A stretch of DNA of 64,000 nt from Streptomyces endocoffeicus. Lineage in GTDB: Bacteria > Actinomycetota > Actinomycetes > Streptomycetales > Streptomycetaceae. Within the stretch, counting starts at the first letter, position 1. Each line of letters begins with the position of its first letter. This document shows, piece by piece, positions 43,297 through 53,162 of the stretch. Both the position numbers and the translations under genes were made by a program. The stretch covers positions 264,266 to 328,265 of the forward strand of contig NZ_JAERRG010000011.1 of NCBI RefSeq assembly GCF_016741935.1, given 5' to 3'. The notes under the pieces were generated by a model. The model had not been told where the DNA came from. It searched no databases and was given only the letters and a program-made list of their open reading frames with translations.

Positions 43297-45681
43297 TCAG
43301 GGGCGGACTGTGCCGAGGCCGTTTTCCTTGTCGTATTCAGCGTTGATGATGTGGACCTTGAGTTTGTTGTCCCAGGTGGTCTCGGTGTTGCCGGCGATGG
43401 GGATGAGTAGGTCTTCTGCGAGGAGGCGGCCTGGTCGTCGGCCGTTGTCGGTGGCCAGGCGTCGGGCGTATTCGTCGCGGTCTGTTGTGAGGATGGCTTC
43501 CTTGCCGTCGAACATGGCGTCGAAGTCGTCTTTGAGTTCGGAGCGGTCGCGGAAGGGTTCGGTCCAGGTCAGGAAGGCTTCGGTGAACCGTTCTTTGAAG
43601 TGTTCGAGCTCGGTGCGCCAGCTCGCGCCCCAGGAGCCGTCGGTGTTGGCGTAGATCTCGTTGAGCCATGTGGTGATCATGGCTTCGTCGATGATGTCAG
43701 CGTGGTGGCGCTGGAGGATGTTCCAGGCCAGGGCGACGGGTTGTTTCGGGTAGACCCCGTCTGCGAAGAAGCCGGGTTCACCGCGGCGAGGCATGTACTG
43801 GGGGGCGTGGACGATGACGTCGGCCGGTGGGCGGGCGCCGCTGCGGTTGACGCGGCCGAAGCGTTGGCACAGGGCGTCCATGGGGGCACAGGCAGCGTGG
43901 ACGCTGTCGAAGTCGACGTCGAGGGAGACCTCGACGGTCTGTGTGGCAACGAGGAGGCCGCCTTTGCGGTCCTCGTGGCCGTTTTTGTAGCGGTGGCGGA
44001 TGCGGTCTTCGATGTCGGCGCGGTGATCTCGGCGGTATCGGGAGTGGAGCATGATGGCCGCGTCCGGACCACCGTGGATGCGGCGGGCGATGGGGCCGAG
44101 TTCGCGGTAGAGGGCGCGTGCGGTGGGCCGGTTGTTGGCGACCACGAGAAGGGCTTCGCCTGCTTCGAGCCGACCGGTCATCTCGGCGATGGCCTCGGGC
44201 GAGCGGAGGGAGTGGCGGCGGATGGAGAGGCGGTGCCGGCGGGGGAAGACGGTTCCTTCCGGCGGCTCGATCAGGCGCACCTGGTGTGTGAGGGCTGTGC
44301 GGATGGCTTCTTGGAGTGCGTCGGGGAGGGTGGCGGAGACGATGGCGAATCGCCCGCCGAGGCGTTCCCAGAAGCGCATCATGGCCAGGATCATGCCGAG
44401 GCGTCGTGGGTCGTAGGCGTGGAGTTCGTCAAGGATGAAGAGCGAGTTGGTGGTGTCGAGGAGGACGCTGGAGTGGGCGGGGCCTGCGAGGGTGCCGCGC
44501 AGGGGCTGGTAGGGGGTGCCGACCCGGATCAGTTCGCGGAACAGGCGGGTGGCGTTCTCCTGGGACAGTGACTTGCGTGCGGCGGCCAGGGCCCGGGTAT
44601 CGGTGGGGCATTCGTCTTCCAGTGCGCGGCTGAGGTAGTAGGAGGCCGCGTGCGAGTGGGAGACACCGATTTCTCCCTGAGCGTGGAGGTCGCTTTCCAG
44701 GCGGCGGACCATGGCGTTGATCGCGGCAAGGTAGGGCAGGAGATAGAAGATCCGGGGTGTGCCTTGCCCAGCGGCGGTCATCTCGTGAAGGTTCCGCAGG
44801 GCCCATAGGAGTGCGGCTTCGGTTTTGCCGGAGCCGGTCCAGGCGCGGATGAAGACGTGACCGCTGGTGCGCGCTGCTTCGGCTTGGTGGGGGCGGAGCC
44901 GGTGGCCGTGGGCGGTGAGGCGGTCTTCGAGGCGGTCACGGTATGCGGGGGTGAGGGGGTGGTTCTGGTGGACGGGTGTGTGGGCGGAGGCCATGCGGTC
45001 GGCCATGGTGACTCCGCCTTGCAGGAGGACGGCGGTGATGCCGTCGATTTCGGCATCAGGCTCCAGGAGTGGCCATTCCCACTGGTCGATGAGTTCACCG
45101 AAGAGTGTGTGCGCGTCCTTCACGAGTGTTTCGGGGGTGAGGGTGGGGCATGGCCCGGCGGGGATGAGACCGGTATTGACAGCGGTGGTGTGCAGCCAGT
45201 CGGTGAGGTCTTGAACCGTGTCCGCGTCGATGGGACCGAACTTCTTGGCGAAGTCCTCCGCGGTGTCGCGGTTGTAGATCGGGAGCAGTGCGTGTCGGCG
45301 GCCCTTTTCGCCGGTGAGAGGCAGGTGGTGGGTGACGACTCCGGTGGCGATCCACAGGATCTCTTCCTCCTTGAGTGTGGCGAGGACGGTGGGGAGGAAG
45401 CCGAGGGAGAGGACTTCGTGCCGTTCGCCCCATATTTTTGGGGGATCGTTGGTGTTGCCGATCTGGCGTTGGAGACCTTCTGCGGCCTTGCCCGTGTCGT
45501 GGAGGAAGCTGGCGGCCCGTAACCGGAGGGGGAACCGCGGGGGCAGGCCGGGGATGTGTCCGATGCGTGCCGTAATGGTGTCGGCTCGTCGGAGTGTGGT
45601 CAGGGAATGGGTTGTGAGCAGTTCGCCCGCGGTTTCGCCGTGGCGGGCGCTCTTCGCGCGCAGGGGCCGGGCGTCATGCAT
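43297..45681 (-). CDS. cas3: CRISPR-associated nuclease-helicase Cas3 (HD + helicase)
   Basis: Cas3 is recruited by Cascade and degrades the target strand while unwinding. In this 794-residue protein the HD nuclease covers about 1-235 with ASFLHDTGKAAEG (HD), GERHEVLS and VVTHHLPL supplying metal ligands. The helicase starts near 270: Walker A RAWTGSGKTEAAL, DEAD-type box LFILDELHAYDPR, motif III VSATLPDAL, and motif V/VI VATQTVEVSLDVDFD with QRFGRVNRSG. It starts at ATG 45681 (MHDARPL) inside the end of cas5 (8-bp overlap) and is the last gene of the operon. Confidence 0.95.
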   Translation of the reverse strand: MHDARPLRAKSARHGETAGELLTTHSLTTLRRADTITARIGHIPGLPPRFPLRLRAASFLHDTGKAAEGLQRQIGNTNDPPKIWGERHEVLSLGFLPTVLATLKEEEILWIATGVVTHHLPLTGEKGRRHALLPIYNRDTAEDFAKKFGPIDADTVQDLTDWLHTTAVNTGLIPAGPCPTLTPETLVKDAHTLFGELIDQWEWPLLEPDAEIDGITAVLLQGGVTMADRMASAHTPVHQNHPLTPAYRDRLEDRLTAHGHRLRPHQAEAARTSGHVFIRAWTGSGKTEAALLWALRNLHEMTAAGQGTPRIFYLLPYLAAINAMVRRLESDLHAQGEIGVSHSHAASYYLSRALEDECPTDTRALAAARKSLSQENATRLFRELIRVGTPYQPLRGTLAGPAHSSVLLDTTNSLFILDELHAYDPRRLGMILAMMRFWERLGGRFAIVSATLPDALQEAIRTALTHQVRLIEPPEGTVFPRRHRLSIRRHSLRSPEAIAEMTGRLEAGEALLVVANNRPTARALYRELGPIARRIHGGPDAAIMLHSRYRRDHRADIEDRIRHRYKNGHEDRKGGLLVATQTVEVSLDVDFDSVHAACAPMDALCQRFGRVNRSGARPPADVIVHAPQYMPRRGEPGFFADGVYPKQPVALAWNILQRHHADIIDEAMITTWLNEIYANTDGSWGASWRTELEHFKERFTEAFLTWTEPFRDRSELKDDFDAMFDGKEAILTTDRDEYARRLATDNGRRPGRLLAEDLLIPIAGNTETTWDNKLKVHIINAEYDKENGLGTVRP

Positions 45682-46360
45682 GCGTGTCCTTCGCGGCTGC
45701 GTGCGTGGGGTGGACTGGGGGGAGCAGGATGAGGGCCTGGCCGGTGTCGGTGGTGTAGTCGGCAGGGAGGGTGGCGTCGGTGCCGGTGCGGGCGTAGCGG
45801 TAGGTGTCCCAGGTGGTGCGGGAGCGGTCGAGGGTGGTGGCGGTGGGCAGTTGCAGCTGCTCGCCGTTGTGGATGGTGCGGGGGGCGGGGGCGGTGGTGT
45901 GCGGGATGAGTGCGTGGCCTTGAGTGCCGGTGCCGCCGTGGGTGAGGGGTACGCGGCGGGTGCGGGCGGTGGCCAGGTCCTGGGACCGGCCCAGGCGCAG
46001 GGGCCAGACGGGTACGCGGATGGCGGTTTCCCACATCTCCAGGTCGGTGGTCAGCCACAGGGTGAGGGTGACGTTGGTGAGGAACTCGCGGTCCTTGATG
46101 GTGGCGTTGCGGTAGGCGGCTTTGGTGGCGGCGGGGTGGTAGGTCTCCAGGTCGGTGCCGGAGCCTTGGGCGGTGAAGGTCATGGCGAAGCGGGTGTTCT
46201 CAGGGACCTGGGTCCAGGCGCCGGCTGTGGCGGCGAGCATGCCGCCCACGGTGCTGGGTGGCGGGCAGGGCAGGCCGACTTGGATGCCTTGGTAGAGAGG
46301 GTTGCGGAAGCTGACGATGGGGGCGTTGACGGTAACTTCGAGGGCGTCGATACGGGTCAC
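45674..46360 (-). CDS. cas5: CRISPR-associated protein Cas5
   Basis: Cas5 caps the 5' handle of the crRNA in Cascade. The 228-residue RAMP protein has an N-terminal ferredoxin-like strand RIDALEVTVNAPIVSFRNP followed by the conserved loop CPPPSTVGGMLAATAG, and AAYRNATIKDREFLTNVTLTLWL as the second part. Cas5 of type I-B (Tneap-like) systems fits best. The start is GTG 46360 with GGAG upstream. It lies 99 bp after cas7, the only sizeable gap in the operon, and overlaps cas3. Confidence 0.88.
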   Translation of the reverse strand: MTRIDALEVTVNAPIVSFRNPLYQGIQVGLPCPPPSTVGGMLAATAGAWTQVPENTRFAMTFTAQGSGTDLETYHPAATKAAYRNATIKDREFLTNVTLTLWLTTDLEMWETAIRVPVWPLRLGRSQDLATARTRRVPLTHGGTGTQGHALIPHTTAPAPRTIHNGEQLQLPTATTLDRSRTTWDTYRYARTGTDATLPADYTTDTGQALILLPPVHPTHAAAKDTHA

Positions 46361-46459
46361 CGGTATCTCCTGACGGCCGGGATGCGGCTGGTGGAACAGG
46401 CTTGGGGGAATGCCGTTCCCGTGCTGGTCCCGTGCGGGTGCATGAGTGGTTGCCTGAGC

Positions 46460-47488
46460 TCAGTCCTGGTACCAGGCGTCGTGCTGTCCGGCCTCGATCG
46501 CGGTGGCGAGCCGTTCGAGGACCACGCGGGGGTGGTCGATGACCAGGCGATCATCCTTGATGAGGTCGTCCAGGTCGGCGCGAGCGGTCTCGCGCTGATC
46601 GCCGAGGAAGCCCGGAGCCCACCCCAGGTAGATCTTGCCGTCGATGAGGTCGGACCAGGCGTCGATCTCTTCGCGGAGCGTGTCGGTGAAGAACCGGATC
46701 TCACCCTCGACAGGTGCCAGGATCCGGGTGAAGGGCTGGTTGCCGCCCTGGATCGGGGCGAGGAGGATCAAAGCCGGCGTGCGGTCTCCGTAGTGCGCGG
46801 CCTGGCTCGCGCCACCGTGCATGGCGGCGATGGTGCGCAGGAGAACGGCGACACGGCGGCGTCGTTCCTGGAGGGGCAGAAGGAGACCGGAGGTTCCCCG
46901 GCGGGCGGCCTCGGTGCATCCCGCCTGGAGAGCTTCCTGCACGGCCTCGTCCGACAGGGCGGCCTTGCGGACGCCGCCGTCCTGCTCGAAGAACCCGACG
47001 CGGGCGAGATCGAGGCGGAGATCCCCTTGCAGGGCGGCGGTGTAGAACTCGTGCTCGTGGAGGATGGGGTTGGCGCCGGTGGGCAGACCGCGGTTCATGG
47101 TGCCGAAGTCGCGGGTGGGCCGTTCGGGCGCGATCGAGACGAAGGTGCCCGTGGACAGGACCGTATCCCGCATGTGGGAGCCGTTCTTGGTGGCGGCCAT
47201 GTAGCCGAAGAGGTCGTCGTCGGTGTACCGGTCGGGGCGGCCGGAGGTATATGCCTGCTGCTTGGCGTCCTTGCCGTTGACGAGGACCGGCGAGGGGGTC
47301 TCGGTTTCGGGGAGGCTGTCCCTGAGCATGCGGCGCCACCACTGGGCGGAGCCGTAGGGGTAGGTCTTGCCGCCGGTGCGGTGCTGCTTGACGGGGGTGA
47401 CGTTGCCCTGGTCGGCGGTGCCGCGTCCGTTGTTGGGGGCGCCGGCCTGGATGTCGAGGACGGCCTTGCCGGTGAGGTAGATGCTCAT
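46460..47488 (-). CDS. cas7: CRISPR-associated protein Cas7 (DevR/Cst2 family)
   Basis: Cas7 forms the backbone of Cascade along the crRNA spacer. The 342-residue protein starts MSIYLTGKAVLDIQAGAPNNG, then shows YPYGSAQWWRRMLRD, TDDDLFGYMAATKNG and NRGLPTGANPILHEHEFYTA, the pattern of the DevR/Cst2 group used by type I-B systems. ATG 47488 lies 2 bp after the cas8 stop with GGAAGAGAG inside the end of cas8, so translation is coupled. Several copies per crRNA would be expected. Confidence 0.92.
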   Translation of the reverse strand: MSIYLTGKAVLDIQAGAPNNGRGTADQGNVTPVKQHRTGGKTYPYGSAQWWRRMLRDSLPETETPSPVLVNGKDAKQQAYTSGRPDRYTDDDLFGYMAATKNGSHMRDTVLSTGTFVSIAPERPTRDFGTMNRGLPTGANPILHEHEFYTAALQGDLRLDLARVGFFEQDGGVRKAALSDEAVQEALQAGCTEAARRGTSGLLLPLQERRRRVAVLLRTIAAMHGGASQAAHYGDRTPALILLAPIQGGNQPFTRILAPVEGEIRFFTDTLREEIDAWSDLIDGKIYLGWAPGFLGDQRETARADLDDLIKDDRLVIDHPRVVLERLATAIEAGQHDAWYQD

Positions 47489-47490
47489 AG

Positions 47491-48879
47491 TCAGTCGCTC
47501 TCTTCCTGGTCGTTGGTGTCGAGGGTCGTGAAGTCCTCGTCGGTGGTGGTTTCGTCGGTGGCGGTGACCGTGGCACCGCGGGCGCACAGTTCTTCGAAGA
47601 CGGCGACGAAGAGCAGTTCGCGGGCGCTCCAGGAGGTGTTGCCGGAGTCGAAGAGCACGCGCCACTGGGGGACGGTGATGAAGGGTTCGTTCGCGGCCTC
47701 GGCGGGGCGTTTCTTGGCCCAGTCGGCGATCTGGCTCCGCAGCCAGCCCTTGAGGTCGTTGGGCCGGCGTGTGGCCACGACGAACTTCTTCAGCCGCTTG
47801 TCGTCGTCGGCGGTGACGACGTCGGCGATGCGGCGGGCGATGGTGGTGACGTGTCCGACGTCCTTTTCCAGCACGTGCAGGACCTCCATGAGATAGGTGC
47901 GGATCAAGGGAGCGAGGTGCGGCACCGCCGCCGGGATGCGACCCGTTTCAGTGATCCGGTCGCGCAGCCACCCGGTCGCCCGGGACGGGATCTGGTCGGG
48001 CTGGTTGAACGCGCGCCAGGCGAGCATGCGCAGTCCGGAGACCTTGGCGGTGGCCTGGGCACGGGCAAGGAAGCGGACACCGGCACGGCGGCCGGTGTCC
48101 GAAGCGGTGGAACGCAGCCACTCGGCGAGCGGCTGGCCCATGTCCTCCACCCGGAACTTCATATCCCGGGTGCTGTTGCTGAACTGGATGGCCTGCACAC
48201 CGGCAGTGATGCGCTTGTCCCACCAGCGCAGCGCCCTCAAGGCGGCGAACTCGACAGGGAAGGCCCCTCCGTCCTTCTTCAGATCACCGCGGACCATCAT
48301 GTGCCGCTGATTGCCGGGGACGGCGGCGGAGGTGGCGCGGGCCATGAACCTCTCGTCCCAGGAATGGAGCCCGTACAGCACCCCTCCGCCCGCGGTGAAG
48401 GCGTACGGCAGAGCGTGGAAGCTCGTGACACAGGGAAAGCACAACGGGGTCCCCTGATGATCCGGGGCCGTGGTGTTGCGATGCTCGACACTGGCGCCGA
48501 GAGGGATGTCGACGTTCCCGTACCAGTCGCAGGCGGGGCGCCCGCACAGCGAACAGGGAACACCCGGCCACGCCTGCGCAGGCGGCACACTGCGCCAGGC
48601 GGCGATTCCCTCAGGGGTGCGCTTGCTCTTGTAGTGGAGCGCGCAGTTGGGCCACAAGGTGTACGAGATGCCCAGGAGGTACCACCCGGCCTGGCCCTTC
48701 GCCACCGTGCTGGTGGCGACAAGGTCGCTGATCATGCGCTGGACGACCTGGTCGAACTGCTCCCCGGTGACCTTCTCCGGGTGAGCGGCTTTCGCGATGG
48801 CGGCGATCGCGTAGGCACCGGCACGCTGGAGGGGATGCGGGGTGAGCCGGAGCTCGTTCTGCGTGAGCTGGTCTGTCAT
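47491..48879 (-). CDS. cas8: CRISPR-associated large subunit Cas8 (CXXC-CXXC, Cst1-like)
   Basis: This is the probable large subunit of Cascade, which reads the PAM. The 462-residue protein has CSLCGRPACDW at about residue 101 and CFPCV at about 134, the paired CXXC zinc finger of Cst1-type proteins, followed by SFHALPYAFTAGGGVLYGLHSW. The rest is helical and divergent, as usual for Cas8. ATG 48879 (MTDQLTQNELRL) overlaps the cas6 stop in an ATGA arrangement; an in-frame upstream start would read through the cas6 end and is rejected. Cas8 assignment rests on the zinc finger and operon position. Confidence 0.85.
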   Translation of the reverse strand: MTDQLTQNELRLTPHPLQRAGAYAIAAIAKAAHPEKVTGEQFDQVVQRMISDLVATSTVAKGQAGWYLLGISYTLWPNCALHYKSKRTPEGIAAWRSVPPAQAWPGVPCSLCGRPACDWYGNVDIPLGASVEHRNTTAPDHQGTPLCFPCVTSFHALPYAFTAGGGVLYGLHSWDERFMARATSAAVPGNQRHMMVRGDLKKDGGAFPVEFAALRALRWWDKRITAGVQAIQFSNSTRDMKFRVEDMGQPLAEWLRSTASDTGRRAGVRFLARAQATAKVSGLRMLAWRAFNQPDQIPSRATGWLRDRITETGRIPAAVPHLAPLIRTYLMEVLHVLEKDVGHVTTIARRIADVVTADDDKRLKKFVVATRRPNDLKGWLRSQIADWAKKRPAEAANEPFITVPQWRVLFDSGNTSWSARELLFVAVFEELCARGATVTATDETTTDEDFTTLDTNDQEESD

Positions 48880-49637
48880 CAGGGCAGCACCCAGCCAAAA
48901 CCAGCGGATGTGGCGCCACCGATACCCGCGGACCACAGCGCCTGAAGCGCCGCCGGTGCACCCGAGACATCAATCTCCACCGGCGCCCCGGTCTTCTTGC
49001 CCCGATGGACCGTACCGGACGCATCGCCACCGTGACCGACCACGGAGAAGGACCGCTGAGGCCCGATCCAGGTAATCGCCTCAAGAGTGACCGTGCCGTG
49101 CCCGAAAGTCTCTGCCTTCCGGCGCAGGCTGTGGCCCAGCGCGACGTCGAACCCGGTGTCGCCTGGGAGAAGCCACGTCCTTCGGATCCGCTGACCGTCT
49201 GGCGACCGCAGGGCCTCGCTCTGGACCGTGATGGGGTTGGCGGTCCGGAACCGCGCCCTGCCGGAGGCGAAGGCAGGCGGCTCGACTCGCGTGACTCCCT
49301 CGATGTTCAATGCCACACCGCCCCAGTCCAGGATGGGGATCATCGCGAAATCCTTGGCGAGGGCCTCGACGATCTCCTCGACCGGGCTGCCGAACTCGAG
49401 CGTGCCGGTACCTCCGGCGACATACGTGCCGCGAGCACGGACAGGCTTGGGGAAGACCGGGGCGCTGTGACCGAAGGGCGCCATGCGGTGTGGACCCCAT
49501 CCGGTCTCGTGGACCTTGGCCCCGAGCTGCGGCGCCTGGCGGGTCAGCGCGGCGTAGACGATCGCCCGCCCCGGCGCGATGACCTGATCCCACGGGATCT
49601 CCTTCGCCCTGGTGCTGACATGGACGCGTAAGCGCAC
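48879..49637 (-). CDS. cas6: CRISPR RNA endonuclease Cas6
   Basis: Cas6 cuts pre-crRNA at the base of the repeat hairpin. The 252-residue RAMP protein starts VRLRVHVSTRAKEIPWDQV and ends GIGGATSAGFGWVLP, the Gly-rich loop and GFGW end diagnostic of Cas6. A His in the N-terminal half (KVHETGWGPHRMAPFGHS) may be catalytic. The start is GTG 49637 because AGGAGG lies 8 nt upstream. It is the first gene of the operon, with a 20-bp palindrome and the array-2 leader upstream. Confidence 0.92.
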   Translation of the reverse strand: MRLRVHVSTRAKEIPWDQVIAPGRAIVYAALTRQAPQLGAKVHETGWGPHRMAPFGHSAPVFPKPVRARGTYVAGGTGTLEFGSPVEEIVEALAKDFAMIPILDWGGVALNIEGVTRVEPPAFASGRARFRTANPITVQSEALRSPDGQRIRRTWLLPGDTGFDVALGHSLRRKAETFGHGTVTLEAITWIGPQRSFSVVGHGGDASGTVHRGKKTGAPVEIDVSGAPAALQALWSAGIGGATSAGFGWVLP

Positions 49638-49659
49638 ATCTCCTCCTTTCTGCTGGTCA

Positions 49660-49679
49660 GCGGGCACACGTGTGCCCGC
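49660..49679. promoter_or_regulatory. Perfect 20-bp palindrome upstream of cas6
   Basis: GCGGGCACACGTGTGCCCGC is a perfect palindrome whose near edge is 23 bp upstream of the cas6 start codon, close to the ribosome site. As DNA it fits an operator for a dimeric repressor; as RNA it would form a 10-bp hairpin in the 5' leader. No regulator gene is adjacent. Confidence 0.6.
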
Positions 49680-50066
49680 GAAGAGAGCTGGTTTCGGTAC
49701 GAGCTTTTCCTTAAATTGCCCGACTGAGGCGGTATGTCTATCACACCCGAATCCCGCATGCTGCGCTCATGAGTGAGGGTCTACCAGCGGCTACCGACAA
49801 CGGTCGGAATCGATCAGACCGGACTCCAAAAGCGGTCCGGCTCAAGCAAGTTGGGACAGTTGTCAGAGGGGTGGGGTAGCGTCGGAGTCGTCGCCCCAGG
49901 AGAGCCTGCGAGCGCATGGCGACTTGACAACCTCACACCACTCATTACCCCTACATGGGGCACCAACAGGGCATACCCCTGTTATCCATGCGGCTGGCCC
50001 GCGACCTCTTCAACCGAGGAAGGTTCACAGCGCGCCCACAATGACTGTTTGGGGCCCATTTTCCGC
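49680..50066 (+). promoter_or_regulatory. Divergent region: cas promoter and array 2 leader
   Basis: No gene is found. The region must hold the minus-strand cas promoter and the plus-strand leader of array 2. TTGACA (49924-49929) followed after 16 bp by TACCCC (49946-49951) is a possible plus-strand promoter 120 bp before the first repeat. CCGGAC/GTCCGG at 49819-49840 forms a 6-bp hairpin. Confidence 0.45.
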
Positions 50067-52687
50067 ATCCTCGTCGATGCTGGAGGGCTATCAACTACGT
50101 CTCGATCACCCGGTTCAGCGGCAGGAATCCGTGTCTTCATCAGCCCTTGCGGGCTGGCAACCTGCAATCCGACCGTGCACGGCAGTCGTCGGGCCCTGGC
50201 CCTCATAGCCCCGGAGGGCTGGCAACAACTCCGCCGGAATCACCCGCGCGAACTCCGACGCCCGTCCTCATTAGCCTTGGAAGGCTCGCAATGCCAGCCC
50301 GGTGTTCCGGCACTCGCGTGTCCTCATCAGCCCTGGAGGGCTCGCAACGTCCGGCGACCGCCTGGGTGCGATCGCCCCAGGTCTCCACGTCCTCATCAGC
50401 CCTGGAGGGCTCGCAACAGGTCCGCATGACCGAGTCCCTGATGGACGCGGGTGCCCTCATCAGCCTTGAAGGGCTCGCAACAACCCCGGGCTGGCGACCC
50501 CGCCGGCGATCAGCGTCGTCCTCATCAGCCCTGGAGGGCTCGCAACTATGACGGTGGAGGCTCGGGCGCGGGTGATCTCCGGTCCTCATCAGCCCAGGAA
50601 GGCTGGCAACAGGCTCGCCGGGAGGAGGTAGATCCCGGGCACCCTCGTCCTCATCAGCCCTGGAAGGCTGGCAACGGGTGGTTCGCCTCGTGGACCTCGA
50701 CCGTGTAGCTGGTCCTCATCAGCCTTGGCGGCTGGCAACACAACTGGGCCGCCGCAGAGTTCGGCGAGCAGACCTGTCTTCATCAGCCTTGGAGGGCTGG
50801 CCCCCCTGGCACCGTGAGAAGGAGCTGCCCGACCCCGGTCCTTATCAGCCCTGGAGGGCTCGCAACGCGCCCAGCCCGGTGCGCCGGTCGCACAAGCAGA
50901 CCAGGTCCTCATCAGCCCTGCAGGGCTGGCAACACCGCTGGGCCGACTTGACCGACGCCCTCGCCACCCGTCCTCATGAGCCCTGGAGGGTTCGCAACGC
51001 CTTGACCAGGTCCCAGGCAACGCGGGCGGCCTGGGTCCTCATCAGCCCTGGAGGGTTCGCAACGGGCCTTCTTCATGTCTGGAGGCCCTCGTGGCCAAGG
51101 TCCTCGTCAGTCCTGGAGGGTTCGCAACAGCGCACGGCCCGGGCCCTGCATCACTCGGACGGCCTACCCGCGTCCTCATCAGCCTTGAAGGGCTGGCAAC
51201 ACATGATCCAGGGTACCGCTACCCGGACCCAGACATTCCGGTCCTCATCAGCCCTGGAGGGTTCGCAACCGGGCTTGGATGAGTGCGGTGGTGACGTCCT
51301 CTCCCGTCTTCATCAGCCTTGAAGGGCTGGCAACGACGGGGCGCACCCGCCGCCGCCCGATACCAGGTCGGTCCTCATCAACCCTGGAGGGTTCGCAACG
51401 CGAGGAGCGCGGTGGTGTAGGCGGGCCGGACTTCGGATCCTCATCAGCCCTGGAGGGCTCGTAACGCGACATCGCGGTGACGGTGCGGGACGCGGTCGCC
51501 GGTCCTCATCAGCCCTGGAGGGCTGGCAACGTGAGAATGTCCTGCCATGTGCGGCCCGCCGAGTCCGGTCTTCATCAGCCCTGGAGGGCTGGCAAGAGGA
51601 TGCGCCGGTCGGCCCCGCGCCCGACCCCGGTCCTCATCAGCCCTGGAGGGCTCGAAACCCGTACAGGTAGTAGTAGGTAGAGTCGGCCTGGTGGTCCTCA
51701 TCAGCCCTGGACGGCTGGCAACAGGCCGATGCGGTCGGGGTCCATGGGGACGTCCGTGTCCTCACCAGCCCTGGAGGGCTAGCAACACGACGACCCGGAG
51801 CCGTTTCCGATCCGGGATGCTGGGTCCAGCCGGTCGTCCTCATCTGCCCTGGAGGGCTGGCAACATCGCGATCAGCGTGATCATGACCCCGGCCCAGCGG
51901 CGGGTCCTCATCAGCCTTGGAGGGCTCACAACACGAGTTGGCGGGTGCGAGGCCGGCACCGGACCTCTTGTCCTCATCAGCCCTGGCGGGTTCACAACAT
52001 GAAGCCGCAGGGGGTGTCGTGCCACAGGCCGCACAGTCCTCATCAAACCCGGAAGGTTCGCAACTTGGCAGCGTAGGTCCAGCGGCCGCGCTCCTCGCGG
52101 TCCTCATCAACCCTGGAGGGTTCGCAACCGGTACCCGGGCCGGTCCGCGTACGACAGCGCGAGCCGTCCTCGTCAGCCCTGGAGGGCTGGCAACACCAGG
52201 CGGCGGTTGGCGGCCAGGTATTCGCGCCGCTCGCGTCCTCATCAACCCTGGAGGGCTGGCAACGGCGTCCAGGTGGATGCGGGGCCGCTGTCGCGGACGG
52301 TCCTCATCAACCCTTGAGGGCTGGCAACCAGGACCGCCGAGACTGGCTGGGGTCCGCCCACGGCGTCCTCATCAGCCCTGGAAGGCTGGCAACACCAGGC
52401 GGACGGTGCATCGGAGGGTGGAGCCGTACAGGGTCCTTATCAACCCTGGAGAGTTGGCAACTGCACGACGGCGGTGAGCACCATCTGAGCGACGTGTCCT
52501 CATCAGCCTGGAGGGCCGAGGAGAGAAATCCTCACCAGCCCTGAAGGGTTGGCAACGTGTCGAGCTCGTAGGTGGGGAGCCGCTGCGTCGACGCGTTCTC
52601 GTCAGCCCTGGAGGGTTCGCAACAGCCGCCACATGCCGAGGTCGGGCAGGTCGGGCAACGTCCTCATCAGGCGTGGAGAATCACAAC
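50067..52687 (+). CRISPR. CRISPR array 2: about 41 repeats, 40 spacers
   Basis: Repeats of 28-29 nt, on the plus strand GTCCTCATCAGCCCTGGAGG with GCTCGCAAC after it, occur about every 65 bp from 50067 to 52660. Transcription is rightward, away from the cas operon. Repeats vary a lot: the 3' end is CTCGCAAC, CTGGCAAC or TTCGCAAC. The first four units and the last are degenerate, one unit (50776) has lost its 3' end, and the unit at 52496 is truncated and followed after 10 bp by the next. Spacers are mostly 36-38 nt. Confidence 0.96.
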
Positions 52688-52825
52688 CTGCTGCTTAACA
52701 TTTTCGGCGATGGCGCGCCGATCACATTGAGAGTGGATTACAAACGACGCCAGTAAACGCCATCGCCCTACAGTCAACCGAGGCTCGATTCGCGCTTAAC
52801 CCAGAATTTGGATTCGCCTTCTACT

Positions 52826-53152
52826 TCAAACCGCTGTGCCCGGCTGGGCGGCCATACGGTCGGGCACTACTGCCGCGGGGGTATTCGCAGACAATCCGTT
52901 CCCTTGCATAAGAGTGCCTTGCTCGTGGCCGCCTACCATTGGACTCAGCTCGCGGACTTCATCACCCGTGACATCCTTCCACCACGCAGCGAAGACCCGG
53001 CGGTGACACCACAGTCCCGGCTTGGCCAAGTCCTGGAAGCAGAGAAGGACCAGCCGGTGATCCCCTTCTGCATCCGCAATCTCCCGCATCCGCAACGCGA
53101 TCCGCGCAGGGCCGAGCTGATCGAGGTCAGTCCGGTACACGCGGGTGAACAT
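52826..53152 (-). pseudogene. 5'-truncated DUF488-like gene
   Basis: On the minus strand MFTRVYRTDLDQLGP...LVLLCFQDLAKPGLWCHR...VFAAWWKDVTGDEVREL resembles the C-terminal half of DUF488-family proteins, which have LCFE....CHR..FA.W. The N-terminal half is missing; the upstream sequence is replaced by the start of the SMI1/KNR4 gene. A new open frame of 108 residues could still be translated but is probably not functional. Confidence 0.5.
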
Positions 53153-53162
53153 GGAGGACACC

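Noticed and set aside
49924..52632. Open frames across CRISPR array 2 with recurring SALEGSQ or SRADED
   Set aside because: The recurring peptide is the translated CRISPR repeat, not a protein repeat family.
41324..52687. Arrays considered as type I-E
   Set aside because: Repeats end in CGCAAC rather than the I-E form, and the operon has a CXXC-CXXC large subunit and DevR-like Cas7 with no cse2.
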